Source: Platanthera guangdongensis (taxonomy: Eukaryota; Streptophyta; Magnoliopsida; Asparagales; Orchidaceae). Taken from it: a DNA stretch of 64,000 bases. Location: positions 243,397,447-243,461,446 of the forward strand of contig CM077158.1 in assembly GCA_039583875.1 (NCBI GenBank), given 5' to 3'. Shown here one piece after another: positions 53,920 through 64,000 of the stretch. Position 1 is the first letter of the stretch. Every line of letters starts with the position of its first letter. The position numbers were made by a program, and so were the translations under genes. The notes beneath the pieces are model-generated. The model was not told the origin of the DNA. It made no database searches and saw only the letters and a list, made by a program, of their open reading frames with translations.

Positions 53920-55604
53920 ATGCTGGTCCAGGACCGCTCCGTACCCGATCCCCGCCTCTCAACCAAACATCGCCGCGACACCGTCTCCGCCGTCAGCGGC
54001 AGCCTCGAACATCTCTCTTCCTGCTCCGGCGAAAATCTCTCTAAGATCGTTATCGCCGTATTCCTCCTTGCCTCCGCCGCCGCTGTCTTCTTCCTCCTTC
54101 CCGGAGTTGCCGACACCGCCGCTTTTCTCTGCTTCGACAGATCCGACTCCTCCCGTATTCACCACCCCTCCGTCAACTGGAACTCCGTTCGCCGGATCGA
54201 TCCTCCCCTATCAGATCCCTTCTCCTCATTTCGCGCCGAGCGTTGGATTGTCGCCGCCGCCCCCTCCGACTTCCCGTCCTCCGCAAATCTCTGCCGTCTG
54301 GCCGGCGTCAAGGGATGGCAACTTCTCGCAGTGGCCACCTCTCGTTCCCCCGCCGACTTCTCATGCAAGGGCGCCATCTTTCTCTCCCTCGATCTTCAGT
54401 CCCGCCTCGGCTTCCTCTCCACCGTCTTCCTCCCGCACGATTCCTACGTCCGCAAATCCATTGGTTACCTCTACGCCATCCAGCACGGCGCACGACTGAT
54501 CTACGACACCGACGACCGCGCCGTCGTCCCCGACGATAACCTTGGCCGGCGATTTGATCTCGACCTTTCCGCCGCCGGAGAAATCCTCCTCCAGTACAGC
54601 CACCATGATCCCAACCGCACCGTCATCAACCCCTACATCCACTTTGGCCAGCAATCCGTCTGGCCGAGGGGTCTCCCTCTAGACCGCGTCCGCCAAATCG
54701 AGCCCGAAGAGTTCTACACTGAGGTCTACGGCGGCCGCCAGTTTATACAGCAAGGCCTCTCGGATGGATTCCCGGATGTCGACGCCGCCTTCTACTTCAC
54801 CCGCAAGTCCTCCGGCCTGGAGGCATTCGACCTCCGGTTCGACGCCGATGCTCCCAAGGTTGCCCTTCCGCAGGGAACCATGGTGCCCGTCAACTCTCTC
54901 AACACCATGTTCCACTCCCAAGCCTTCTGGGCTCTGATGCTCCCTGTCTCAGTTAGCTCCATGGCGTCCGATGTGCTTCGAGGATACTGGGCGCAGCGGA
55001 TTCTTTGGGAGATTGACGGATACGTTGCGGTCTACCCGCCGACCATCCGTCGGCTGGACAATGTGCAGGTCTACCCTTTTGCAGAGGAGAGGGACCTCCA
55101 TGTCAATGTGGGCAGGCTAATTGACTTCTTGTTGTCTTGGAGGTCAAACAAGCCCACCCTGTTTGAAAGAGCTCTGCATCTAAGCTACTCCATGGCTGAG
55201 GAGGGGTTCTGGTCAGAGATGGACTTGAGGTTCACCACAGCCTGGTTGCAGGACTTGTTGGCAGCGGGTTACCAGCAACCAAGGCTGATGTCTTTGGAGC
55301 TTGGTCGGCCGAGGGCGATGATTGGGCATGGGGACAGGAAGGAATTCCTTCCCAAAAAGCTTCCTTCAGTGCATCTTGGAGTGGAGGAGGTTGGGATTGT
55401 GAGTAGTGAGATTGGAAATCTAATAAAGTGGAGGAAGAACTTTGGGAATGTTGTGCTTGTGATGCACTGCGGCGGCTCGGTGAATCACACTGCTCTGGAG
55501 TGGAGGTTGTTGTATGGCAGGGTGTTCAAGACTGTCATCATACTGTCAGAGCAGAGAAATGTAGATCTAATGGTGGAGCATGGTCAGCTATACCAAGCAT
55601 ATAA
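53920..55604 (+). CDS. STL: STELLO-type Golgi glycosyltransferase-like protein, first exon
   Basis: STELLO proteins (DUF288) are Golgi membrane proteins that bind cellulose synthases and help assemble and export the complex. The frame opens at ATG 53920. Residues about 42-62 are a hydrophobic anchor (IVIAVFLLASAAAVFFLL) after a short basic cytosolic tail, typical of a type II Golgi protein. The luminal part reads ERWIVAAAPSD, LAGVKGWQLLAVATSR, IFLSLDLQSRLGF, SIGYLYAIQHGARLIYDTDD (acidic DxD-like motif), NPYIHFGQQSVWPRGLPL, YFTRKSSGLEAFD, ALPQGTMVPVNS, LPVSVSSMASDVLRGYWAQR and GHGDRKEFLPKKLPSVHLG. The exon ends before GTGAGT (donor 55605). About 560 of an expected 750-odd residues are present; the C-terminal exons are not seen up to 64000. 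No lesion. GC content falls from 5' to 3'. Confidence 0.92.
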
Positions 55605-56796
55605 GTGAGTGGTTTTGAATCCTTGAACTTCTATGACTTCATAATTTTGCATTGTTTGTTAATTTTGCATTGTTTGTTAAATTTCTTATTTCTTAATGCA
55701 TAGTGCATAGGATTCACACATATTCATCTGTTGATGTTAGTTCCATTTGTTTCATTGCAGTGGTATACCTTATAGAAGAGTTTATATGTGTCAATAGTTT
55801 AGGGGATAATAGAAATTCAATTAGTGCACAACAATGCATTAATAGTTAAGAACAAAAAATATGAAGCCATTGTTAGTGATGAAGAGATGAGTTATGAGGA
55901 CTACCAGAGATTTATTCATATTTTGTTTAGTCTATATACAGATTCGGAAGATCTCCTGTTTAGAATCATGCATTATCATCACCACATGAGTGTTTTGGTG
56001 GAAACAAGATTGTAGATGTCGGGGACACGTCGATTTTTGTTTGTCATGTCGGTTTTAATATGTCGGGGATATTTCATATATTTGATTTCAGCATTTAAAC
56101 ATTTATATACATATAATCATTTTTTTAATTTATATACGTTGATACATTTTCAATTTAACATTTATTGAGATTCTAAATATATCAAATTAGTATCAACATT
56201 TTATGTTACATAAGTAATAATTGTATAATGCGGGAAAAAATTCAGAAGAAGCTAGATATTCGGAAGTCTTTCACAACAATCGAAGATAAGGAATCCTTAG
56301 TCCAAAAGTCAAGTAGAATCGACGTCGACGATGTATGCTTGTATGAAAGGAAGTCAGTGGAAGCATGAAGTGGGTTGAGAGCCAAGTCACAAAATAACTC
56401 AGACAATGAAACAATTTCATTTTGTTGTCTATTAAACCATATACGCTACATAAAAAAAATCAATTGACATACCGTTGGGATATATCGGCCGTTATATTGG
56501 ATGTATATCAGTTGATAGTTGATATATCGGCCGATATATTGGATGTATATTTGTTGATGGTTGATATATCAGCCGATATGTTTCAAAAGGATATTTTGAA
56601 AAAAATGTCGGAAATGTGTCATTTTGTTTATGAAATCTTTATGTCGGCCGATATACACAACATTAGGTGGAAACATATAAACGCACATTTCTGGATACCA
56701 TAAAGGAATAGGGAGAGTAATTGAACTTTTCGTTGACCTATGCTCTAAAATTTACCTTGTCTACGCCCTTATAACATACTCTGCAGAAAATGTCTT
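55605..56796. other. Presumed STELLO intron, AT-rich
   Basis: Follows the splice donor at 55605. Holds no recognisable STELLO exon. 56470-56660 has repeats of GATATATCGGCCGATATATT with palindromic character (TATCGGCCGATA). Confidence 0.4.
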
Positions 56797-57239
56797 AGGG
56801 TGCGTTTGGCTAAGCTGTTGCTGACGGAAAACTGATGACGAAAAATGTGCTGTTTTTTAAAAATAGAGTTTTGTTAAAAAACTATTTGGATAAAATGGAG
56901 TTTGCAGAGCTTGCCCATAAGCTGTTTTGTAAAAACTGTTTGGATAAAATGGAGTTTTGGCAGCTATTTTTTATAAAATGAAATATAATATTCTTTTTTG
57001 AATTTTAAATACGTAAAAGCAGTTTAAAATTACTACTACACGAAATACCAAATACAAATTTCATGTTTTTCAGACAACAAATATCAAAATTATGCTAAAA
57101 CTCTCAAAACTCTAATTCATCGGTTGCTTGCTAGTAGTGTCTTGTATCACCTACATGTGAGAAATTTTTTTTATTAGAACATCGTTTTAAATTATTGAAA
57201 ATAGAAAATTTCAGTAATGAATATTACCTTCTTGACTCA

Positions 57240-58135
57240 TAGAGTTGTTGTGCAATTGAATCCCGCAATGCTATCATCTCGTCCATGCCACCCGCCGTGT
57301 CAATGCATGCCTCAGACTGTCTCTGTGTGTCTGCTCCGGCTCCTGTACCCATTGTCTCACATTCTGTAAAAATCCGGATCTATACGTGAAGGATGCCTCC
57401 GGATGAAATTATGCAAGGCCATGGTCGCCAGGACAATCTGTGTCTGCTTCTTAAAACTATAGCTCAACATGTCACGAAGTATTGCCCATTCTTCTTCCAT
57501 ACGCCAAATGTGCGTTCAATCACACTCCTAAGGGAGGAGTGTGATTGATTGAAAATCTCCCGTAGTCCTTCAACTGGACGATTACCACGTGCAAAATCTG
57601 GAAGGTGGTATCGTGTATCTGGAAATGGTTTTATGTATCCCCGCTGTAGTGGATATCCAGCGTCTACCAAGTAAAATTTTTCTTAATCATAAAAAGTAAA
57701 GCTAAATGTATAATTATATGAAAACAAAAATGTAAGAAAATAAGTAAATATAAACCTCATTACCTCTTGGGGGGTGCAGGAAGCGGTATTTGGGATCGCT
57801 TATTGCAAAGTTGAAAATTCGACTGTCATGTGCAGATCCCTCCCAACCGGCCATGACGAAAGTAAAGCACATGTTGAAGTCGCAAACCGCCATTATATTT
57901 TGTGTAGTTGTTCCATGACGTCCAATATAAGGTACTTTGTTTCTTATCGGTACGTTTGCATGAACATGTGTGCCATCTATTGCCCCAATGCAATCTTTAA
58001 AAACGGCATGTACTGCGTATCTTCAACAATCTCTGGTGGAGTAGAAGCGAAGTATCCTTCTTCCGGAACTATAATAACCTCTGCTAGACGTACCAAAGCA
58101 CGTATCTCAGGGTAGGTTCCAACTTTCGCTACAGC
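57240..58135 (-). pseudogene. Harbinger DDE transposase, N-terminally deleted
   Basis: Minus strand: ALVRLAEVIIVPEEGYF, EIVEDTQYMP, a one-base deletion near 57999, then DCIGAIDGTHVHANVPIRNK (first Asp), GRHGTTTQNIMAVCDF, GWEGSAHDSRIF (second Asp) and PKYRFLHPPR. A probable 83-nt intron (57682-57764, GT-AG) joins this to KFYLVDAGYP, TRYHLPDF and SVIERTFGVWK (Glu), then a shifted LATMALHNFIRRHPSRIDPD. The N-terminal ~130 residues of usual transposases are missing: ORF1 tail sequence runs straight into it, so an internal deletion probably fused the two genes. Confidence 0.85.
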
Positions 58136-58894
58136 TTCGACAATAGTAAAAGACACGACGACTTTGGAGGCTCCCAGAGAGACATACTAATGTCTTTAGT
58201 GGACTCCACCAAGTCACTTAGGAATGATGTAGATGCTTTGTGTTTGCCCTTCTTTCGACGCTTCCGAGATTCAGTTGGAGCACTATCTACGTTCCCAGTG
58301 ATGTCAACTTTATCATTTCGTCCTCAGACATAGTACGCTCTGCTATCGACTCTCGGCCTTGGGATGCCGTATTTGGTGTACAAGCATGCACGCCTGTGGC
58401 AACAACCGAACTGAACATAGCGTTCAGTTTTTCTTCAAGCTCTGGGGCAATTCCTCCGTACCTAAACTTCTTTACCGCAGGCACAATCTGCAAAATGCGT
58501 ACAGTAAAGTTAATCATATACACAAAATAAATAGAATAAAAACGTGCAAATTGAATTTTTGTTTTACCTTCAACCTCTCGTCCCACCATTCGTCGCTCGC
58601 ATCGATTGTTTTCCTGGAGGCATTTCACCCAAGACCAGTCTCCCCCCTTTTAAGCTCCATCCACAATTTCCACTCTTTTTTTAGGTGATCCCATTTGTTC
58701 TTCATCTGAATTCTATCATACCTCTTACCTATTCTCTTCTCAAATTTTAAAACCAGATTGTTCCACCCCTCCTTATTGAAATGGGTCGTTGGCCGATTTC
58801 CAAGACCAATTTCAGTGATGCACAAGTCACAAAATAGGAAGATATCGGTTTGATCCCAAACAGCTGATACCCCTCCTTCCTTTGGTTTTCCCAT
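58136..58894 (-). pseudogene. Harbinger ORF1: Myb/SANT-like DNA-binding protein
   Basis: ATG at 58894. The first exon has the Myb_DNA-bind_3-like domain: IFLFCDLCITEIGLGNRPTT, NKEGWNNLVLKFEKRIGKRY, MKNKWDHLKKEWKLWMELKR. A TGA at 58625 stands where a conserved Trp follows GETGLG; after it the frame continues NASRKTIDASDEWWDERLK to a donor. The next exon (58488-58287) reads IVPAVKKFRYGGIAPELEEKL. A one-base shift near 58290 precedes a basic ESRKRRKKGKHK stretch. In functional elements this protein binds subterminal DNA and partners the nuclease. Confidence 0.82.
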
Positions 58895-58924
58895 CTAAAT
58901 GATTTTGAAAATTATAAATAATAG

Positions 58925-59400
58925 AAACAAAAAAAAACACAACTACACACACACTCACATACATATATACAAACATACACACACAAAATATAATTACACA
59001 TATAAATAAACATAACACACAAATACACACACACACTTACACAAACACACACACAAAATACATACAAACACACACATATATAAATGCACACACATATACA
59101 CAAATGCAAATACACACACATACATATATACAAACATACACACACACTATATATATACACACACACTAGCATACGCACACACAAATGCATATAAACACAC
59201 ACACACACACAAACATACACACTCACAACCATACACACTTAGAAGAAGAAGAAGAAGAGATTACCGAGCGGCGAGCAGGGAGCGGGCGGGAGCAGCGAGC
59301 AGGGAGCGGGCAGGAGCAGAGGAGCGGGCAGGAGCAGAGGAGTGGGCGGGCGAGCAGCGGGCGAGCGGCGAGCAGGGAGCGGGCGGGAGCAGCGGCGCGA
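58925..59400. repeat. CA-rich microsatellite and GC-rich minisatellite in the Harbinger 5' region
   Basis: 58925-59235 is dominated by ACACAC and ATACAC repeats with (AAG) units at 59240-59255. 59265-59400 repeats GAGCGGGCGGGAGCAGCGAG-like units of about 20 bp. Both lie upstream of ORF1, so they sit in the element's promoter region. Frames through them are compositional. Confidence 0.85.
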
Positions 59401-59606
59401 TTGGAACGGGATCTATGGCACGGGAGCAGCACGGGAGCAGCGGCGCGATTCGACTGGAGATAATAACCACGGTGGAGACGTAGTATAAAGTAGCGGATAA
59501 TTTAAAACTCCGTTTTTGAGCTTTTGATTTCCAAACACAGCTTATGAGCAAAACTCTGTTTTTAGGCTGCCGCACCGGAGGCAATAAGCTTAGCCAAACA
59601 CACCCT

Positions 59607-60349
59607 TTGTAGTTTAAGCTTGTGGAATATATTTATCTCACTACCGGGTGAATTTAAACTCTGTTTGATTTTCAAGAGTATTTAAGAATTGGCTTGGCAA
59701 TTTTGTCTGAGAGATAGTTACCGTTACAGTTTTCAGATATGAAATTGAACTTGATTTAGGACTTGGGAGTAGATTCAGATAGCCTTATCAATACTATTTG
59801 AGTTGGCTTATGTATGGCTAATATACATGGCAATATTCCATCATGTTCTTGTTGATTGTCGTAGATATGAAATTAAGAGATTGGATATTTGGCAGACACA
59901 TCTAAGTATGTGACCACTCTTATTGCTTAATACAAATAATGGATCTAGCTGGGGCTATGAACGTTATTACGGAAATGTGAGTAGAGCGATCAAACAAACA
60001 AAAAATGAAAACACCGAAAAAAACATATTTACATGGTTCAACCACGATGGGCCATGCCCATGAGCAAACAACTGTCCGTTTTTCGCTAGATAAAGAACGG
60101 AGGCGAGTACAAATAATGGGCGTGTTGAAACCAAGAAAAATCTGGTTCACACATGTTCGGATCAAAGGGATGTCTAGAGGCTACATTCCCCTAAATTAGC
60201 AGCCTACCAGGCATAGGCACGAAACAAATAGAAGGTACTGTTATGAATTCTATCTATAACAGTTATTTAGTTTTATCATCATTATTGGAGTCAAGTTATT
60301 ATATTGAGTCAAATATAGTAGTCGAGTTGTTTCGTTTTATTAGTCACGT
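59607..60349. other. Intergenic or intronic DNA, nothing recognised
   Basis: AT-rich sequence between the Harbinger element and the first direct repeat. No exon, including the expected STELLO 3' exons, was found. Confidence 0.4.
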
Positions 60350-60640
60350 CTGTACAACCCTGTATTCGCAGAGTGGGGGTCCTCCCAGCAGGCGCAGGAC
60401 CAGATGAGTTTTTAAGCTTTTGGTGTGGTTTGCAATCTTAGTGGCCAATTTAGGCCTAGCCCTTGGAATATACTAGTAGCGGGAGGAAAAATCTGTCTCC
60501 ACCCAGTGACCCCTTTTTGGGGGGCGGATGCGACAAGTTGGCTGACACCCGCGCCGACCTGGTAGGTGCAAGGTGGGAGCAGCAGGACCGGCTGGAGGCC
60601 AGAACACCGCCCCCTGCACTCTCGCCCCGGGCAGTCAGTC
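60350..60640 (+). repeat. Direct repeat, copy 1 (about 290 bp)
   Basis: From CTGTACAACCCTGTATTCGC to the CTGCACTCTCGCCCCGGGC block; over 90% like 62541-62829 by eye. Confidence 0.9.
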
Positions 60641-60689
60641 CCCGGAGTCATGAGGAAATCCTCTCTGAAAGCCGCATGTGAGATCAAGT

Positions 60690-61745
60690 CCCACCCCGAG
60701 AGGATCTCCTCATTCAGGCTCTCACTAGCTGGATGGGTCGAATGTGCCTCGGGGAGATCAATCCCCACCCCCGAGAGGATCTCCTCATCCAGACTCTCAT
60801 TAGCTGGATGGATCGAATGTGCCTCGGGGAGATCAAGCCCCACCTCCTAGAGGATCTCCTCATCCAGGCTCTCACTAGCTGGATGGGTCGAATGTGCCTC
60901 GGGGAGATCAAGCCCCACCCCCGAGAGGATCTCCTCATCCAGGCTCTCACTAGCTGGATGGGTCGAATGTGCCTCAGGGAGATCAAGTCCCACCCCCGAG
61001 AGGATCTCCTCATCCAGGCTCTCACTAGCTGGATGGGTTGAATGTGCCTCGGGGAGATCAAGTCCCACCCCCCGAGAGGATCTCCTCATCCAGGCTCCCA
61101 CTAGCTGGATGAGTCGAATGTGCCTCAGGGAGATCAAGCCCCACCCCCGAGAGGATCTCCTCATCTAGGCTCTCACTAGCTGGGTGGGTCGAATGTGCCT
61201 CGGGGAGATCACGTCCCACCCCCGAGAGGATCTCCTCATCCAGTCTCCCACTAGCTGGATGAGTCGAATGTGACTCGGGGAGATCAAGTCCCACCCCCGA
61301 GAGGATCTCCTCTTCCAGGCTCCCACTAGCTGGATGGGTCGAATGCGCCTCGAGGAGATCAAGCCCCACCCCCGAGAGGATCTCCTCCTCCAGGCTCTCA
61401 CTAGCTGGGTGGGTCGAATGTGCCTCGGGGAGATCAAGTCTCACCCCCGAGAGGATCTCCTCATCCAGGCTCCCACTAGCCGGATGGGTCGAATGTGACT
61501 CGGGGAGAGCAAGTCCCACCCCCCGAGAGGATCTCCTCATCCAGGCTCCCACTAGCTGGATGAGTCGAATGTGCCTCGGGGAGATCAAGTCCCACCTCCG
61601 AGAGAATCTCCTCATCCAGGCTCCCACTAGCTGGATGGGTCGAATGTGACTCGGGAGAGCAAATCCCACCCCCAAGAGGATCTCCTCATCCAGGCTCCCA
61701 CTAGCTGGATGGGTCGAATGTTCCTCGGGGAGAGTAAGTACTCCT
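60690..61745. repeat. 75-bp tandem array, about 14 units
   Basis: The AGGATCTCCTC core falls at 60701, 60776, 60851, 60926 and 61001, exactly 75 bp apart, then with occasional 74- or 76-bp units. Because 75 is a multiple of 3, frames stay open on both strands (a 25-residue repeat containing LDEEILSGVGLDLPEAHSTH on the minus strand). No recognised protein; coding status unproven. Confidence 0.93.
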
Positions 61746-61815
61746 TTGCTCCGATGACGGTCCCGGTATCACTCTCTCACTCGTTGACAGGGCAGGCGTA
61801 CCTCTCGTGGATGCC

Positions 61816-62455
61816 CAATGTTTTTTACCCGGAGGGGGTCTCGCCACCTAGGCTCCCATCAGCTGGCATGACATGTTGACCCCTCCGGGAGGTTCAGTGT
61901 TTTTTACCTGGAGGGGGTCTCGCCAGCCAGGCTCCCATCAACTGGCATGGCAGGTTGATCGCTCCGGAAGGTTCAGTGTTTTTTACCCGGAGGGGGTCTC
62001 GCCACCCAGGCTCCCATCAGCTGACATGTCAGGTTGACCCCTCCGGGAGGTTCGGTGTTTTTTACTCGGAGGGAGTCTCGCCACCCAGGCTCCCATCAGC
62101 TGGCATGACAGGTTGCCCCCTCCAGGAGGTTTAATGTTTTTTACCCGGAGGGGGTCTCGCCACCCAGACTCCCATCAGCTGGCATGACAGATTGACCCAT
62201 CCGGGAGGTTTAGTGTTTTTTACCCGGAGGGGGTCTCGCCACCCAGGCTCCCATCAACTGGCATGGCAGTTGACCCTTCCTGGAGGTTTAGTGTTTTTTA
62301 CCCGGAGGGGGTCTCGCCACCCAGGCTCCCATTAGCTGGCATGACAGGTTGACCCCTCCGGGAGGTTGAGTGTTTTTTACCCGGAGGGGGTCTCGTCACC
62401 CAGGCTCCCATCAGCTGGCATGGCAGGTTGACCCCTCAGGGAGACCAAGTATTTC
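61816..62455. repeat. 79-bp tandem array, 8 units
   Basis: The GTTTTTTACCCGGAGGGGGT core starts at about 61820, 61899, 61978, 62057, 62136, 62215, 62293 and 62372: spacing 79 (one 78). Unit shares the CTCCCATCAGCTGGCATG segment, which resembles CTCCCACTAGCTGGATG in the neighbouring 75-bp unit, so the two arrays may be related. Confidence 0.93.
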
Positions 62456-62540
62456 CGACTCTAAGTAGATCACTCAACGAATACGTTGGGTTGGATGTTT
62501 CTTTCCGAGCTTGTGTCAACCTCGAAAAGTGCGGGGATTG

Positions 62541-62829
62541 CTGTACAACCCCGTATTCGCAGAGTGGGGGTCCTCCCGGCAGGCGCATGACCAGATGAGT
62601 TTTTAAGCTTTTGGTGTGGTTTGCACTCTTAGTGGCCAATTTAGGCCTAGCCCTTGGAATATACTAGTAGGGGGAGGAAAAATCTGCCTCCACACAGTGG
62701 CCCTTTTTGGGTGGCGGGTGCGACAAGTTGGCTGACACCCGCCCCGGGCTGATAGGTGCAAGGTGGGAGCAACAGGACCGGCTGGAGGCCAGAACCCCGC
62801 CCCCTGCACTCTCGCCCCGAGCGGTCAGC
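62541..62829 (+). repeat. Direct repeat, copy 2
   Basis: Second copy of 60350-60640. It runs straight into the 51-bp array, while copy 1 runs into the 75-bp array. Confidence 0.9.
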
Positions 62830-63545
62830 TCGCGGGGCCGAGAGCGGCCTGTGACCAGGCTCTCGCCCTGGGCGGTCAGCTCGCGGGGGCGAGAGCGGCC
62901 TGCGGCCAGGCTCTCGCCCCGGGCGGTCAGCTCGCGGGGGCGAGAGCGGCCTGCGGCCAGGCTCTCGCCCCGGGCGGCTAGCTCGCGGGGGCGAGAGCGG
63001 CATGCGGCCAGGCTCTCGCCCCGGGCAATCAGCTCCCGAGGGCGAGAGCTGCCTGCGGCCAGGCTCTCGCCCCGGGTGGCTAGCTCGCGGGGGCGAGAGC
63101 GGCCTGCGGCAAGGCTCTCGCCCGGGCAATCAGCTCGCGGGGGCGAGAGCGGCCTGCGGCCAGGCTCTCGCCCCGGGCGGTCAGCTCGCGGGAGCGAGAG
63201 CGGCCTGCGTCCAGGCTCTCACCCCGGGCGGCTAGCCCGCGGGGGCGAGAGCCGCCTGCGGTCAGGCTCTCGCCCCGGGCGGTCAGCTCGCGGGGGCGAG
63301 TGCGGCCTGCGGCCAGGCTCTCGCCCCGGGCGGTCAGCTCGCGGGGGCGAGAGCGGCCTGCGGCCCTGCTCTCGCCCTGGGCGGTCAGCTCGCGGAGGCG
63401 AGAGCGGCCTGCGGCCAGGCTCTCGCCCCGGGCGGTTAGCTCGCGGTGTCGAGAGCGGCCTGCGACCAGGTTCTCGCCTTGGGCGGCTAGCTCGCGGTGG
63501 CGAGAGCGGCCTGCGGCCAGGCTCCCGCCCCGGGCGGGTAGCTCT
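62815..63545. repeat. 51-bp GC-rich tandem array, about 14 units
   Basis: TCAGCTCGCGGGGGCGAGAG recurs every 51 bp (62825, 62876, 62927 and on), with a few short units. 51 is a multiple of 3, so a 305-codon plus-strand frame (RERPAARLSPRAVSSRG repeats) and minus-strand frames stay open. CTCGCGGGGGCGAG is an inverted repeat, so each unit can form a hairpin. About 75-80% G+C. Confidence 0.93.
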
Positions 63546-64000
63546 TCGACGGGGGTCACCTGCTAGTCTCGGGTGCCCGGGGAGATGGGGGGTATGGCTC
63601 CTCCCGCCCTTGGACCTCTTTTGACCATGTTTTTTCCGTTATACCCTCGGGGCGAAATTACCTCTTTACCCCCCGGTGTGGCTGTTTTCTATTGACCCAA
63701 GGCCTTGTTGTCCTAGGGGTGTTTGTGTCATTTTGGTCCATGAGATTGGAAAAACTATAAATAGACCCTTAGGGGTGCCTTGGAGAGCATTGCATCTTAG
63801 CCACAAAAAACCCCTTTGCTTTCTTCCTTCGAGGCACCTAGCTCAGCATTGGCTAGGGACGGGGAGACTTCAAAGGTCTTACGGGTGTGAGGTGGGACCT
63901 CCACGCTAGAGCCGGGGGTCTGTTCCTAGTTCCCCAAGTCTTTGGTCCGTGACGTTCTCCCGAGTGTAGTAGGTGTGAGGTCACCCCTCTTTTGTGACCC
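63546..64000 (+). promoter_or_regulatory. LTR-like promoter region with TATA box at 63756-63763
   Basis: TATAAATA at 63756-63763 lies about 30 bp before GCCTTGGAGAGCATTGCATC, a plausible transcription start area, followed by a leader-like stretch to the window end. With the upstream tandem arrays and direct repeat, this looks like U3-R of a large LTR element continuing to the right. No LTR boundary or coding region is in view. Confidence 0.4.

Larger units (their letters stand above)
56797..59606 (-). mobile_element. PIF/Harbinger DNA transposon with both terminal inverted repeats
   Basis: Terminal repeats: AGGGTGCGTTTGGCTAAGCT on the left; the complement of the right end is AGGGTGTGTTTGGCTAAGCT. 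The 3-bp duplication is poor (TTA left, TTT right). A subterminal repeat (AAACTATTTGGATAAAATGG) occurs twice near the left end. Coding on the minus strand: a Myb/SANT-like ORF1 and a Harbinger nuclease. The element lies in what appears to be the STELLO intron. Confidence 0.88.

Noticed and set aside
55740..56015. Possible second STELLO exon after TTTCATTGCAG at 55760
   Set aside because: The sequence after the AG does not read any part of the expected STELLO C-terminal region and soon meets stops.
58912..59238. Cys/Val-rich 108-codon frame
   Set aside because: Translation of a CA-rich microsatellite.
61058..61675. 205-codon minus-strand repetitive frame
   Set aside because: Same reasoning for the 75-bp array; parallel frames are open on the other strand too.
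60690..63545. Spaced repeats considered as a CRISPR array
   Set aside because: Units are contiguous with no unique spacers, in plant nuclear DNA and with no cas genes.
62707..63624. 305-codon repetitive frame
   Set aside because: A 51-bp unit is a multiple of 3, so open frames follow automatically; reported as a repeat, with coding left open.

Overview
This window is nuclear DNA of a land plant, almost certainly a flowering plant. It holds exons of three conserved plant genes separated by nested retrotransposons, DNA transposons and satellite-like arrays. The strongly GC-rich 5' coding exons of the murG-like and STELLO genes would suit a monocot, but that is only suggestive. A run of exactly 500 N (29360-29859) and a 38-base poly-C run show that this is a draft assembly.

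Layout. 1-15031 is layered retrotransposon DNA: an old minus-strand LTR fragment (554-1249), a foldback repeat and a SINE 3' fragment (2531-2925), and a degenerate plus-strand Ty3/gypsy element (integrase tail near 4051, LTR ending at 15031). A complete 8.85-kb Ty3/gypsy element (5010-13863, minus strand, TSD GCTTT) is inserted in that last one. From 15234 to 24111 lie six exons of the 26S proteasome lid subunit RPN3. One intron holds a young Copia element (15981-21256, TSD AATAC), and two copies of a double-hairpin MITE flank the last two exons. 26396-30651 is a plastid MurG homologue broken by single-base indels, with LINE and Copia debris and the assembly gap inside it. 33170-33812 is a LINE 3' end with an inverted 5' end. 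35724-41549 is a second Copia element (TSD CTTCG) whose whole polyprotein stays in one frame but carries eight stops. 42291-53000 is a decayed PIF/Harbinger element with a second Ty3/gypsy element (42936-50330, TSD ACTCT) inserted in its first gene and an 85-bp tandem array between its two genes. 53920-55604 is the large first exon of a STELLO-type Golgi glycosyltransferase-like gene. 56797-59606 is a PIF/Harbinger element with both terminal inverted repeats. 60350-63545 holds three tandem arrays (75-, 79- and 51-bp units) bracketed by a 290-bp direct repeat, followed by a TATA-containing region that looks like part of an LTR.

The host genes are functionally unrelated: protein degradation (RPN3), plastid peptidoglycan-type lipid chemistry (MurG), and cellulose synthase assembly in the Golgi (STELLO). 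RPN3 and the visible STELLO exon are open and intact, so the indels confined to murG look like real gene decay rather than poor sequence. I found no tRNA, rRNA, CRISPR or bacterial-type system. The most interesting points are the murG decay, a probable 74-nt intron joining gag to pol in the gypsy family, and the stop-codon pattern of the elements, which fits methylation-driven C-to-T decay.
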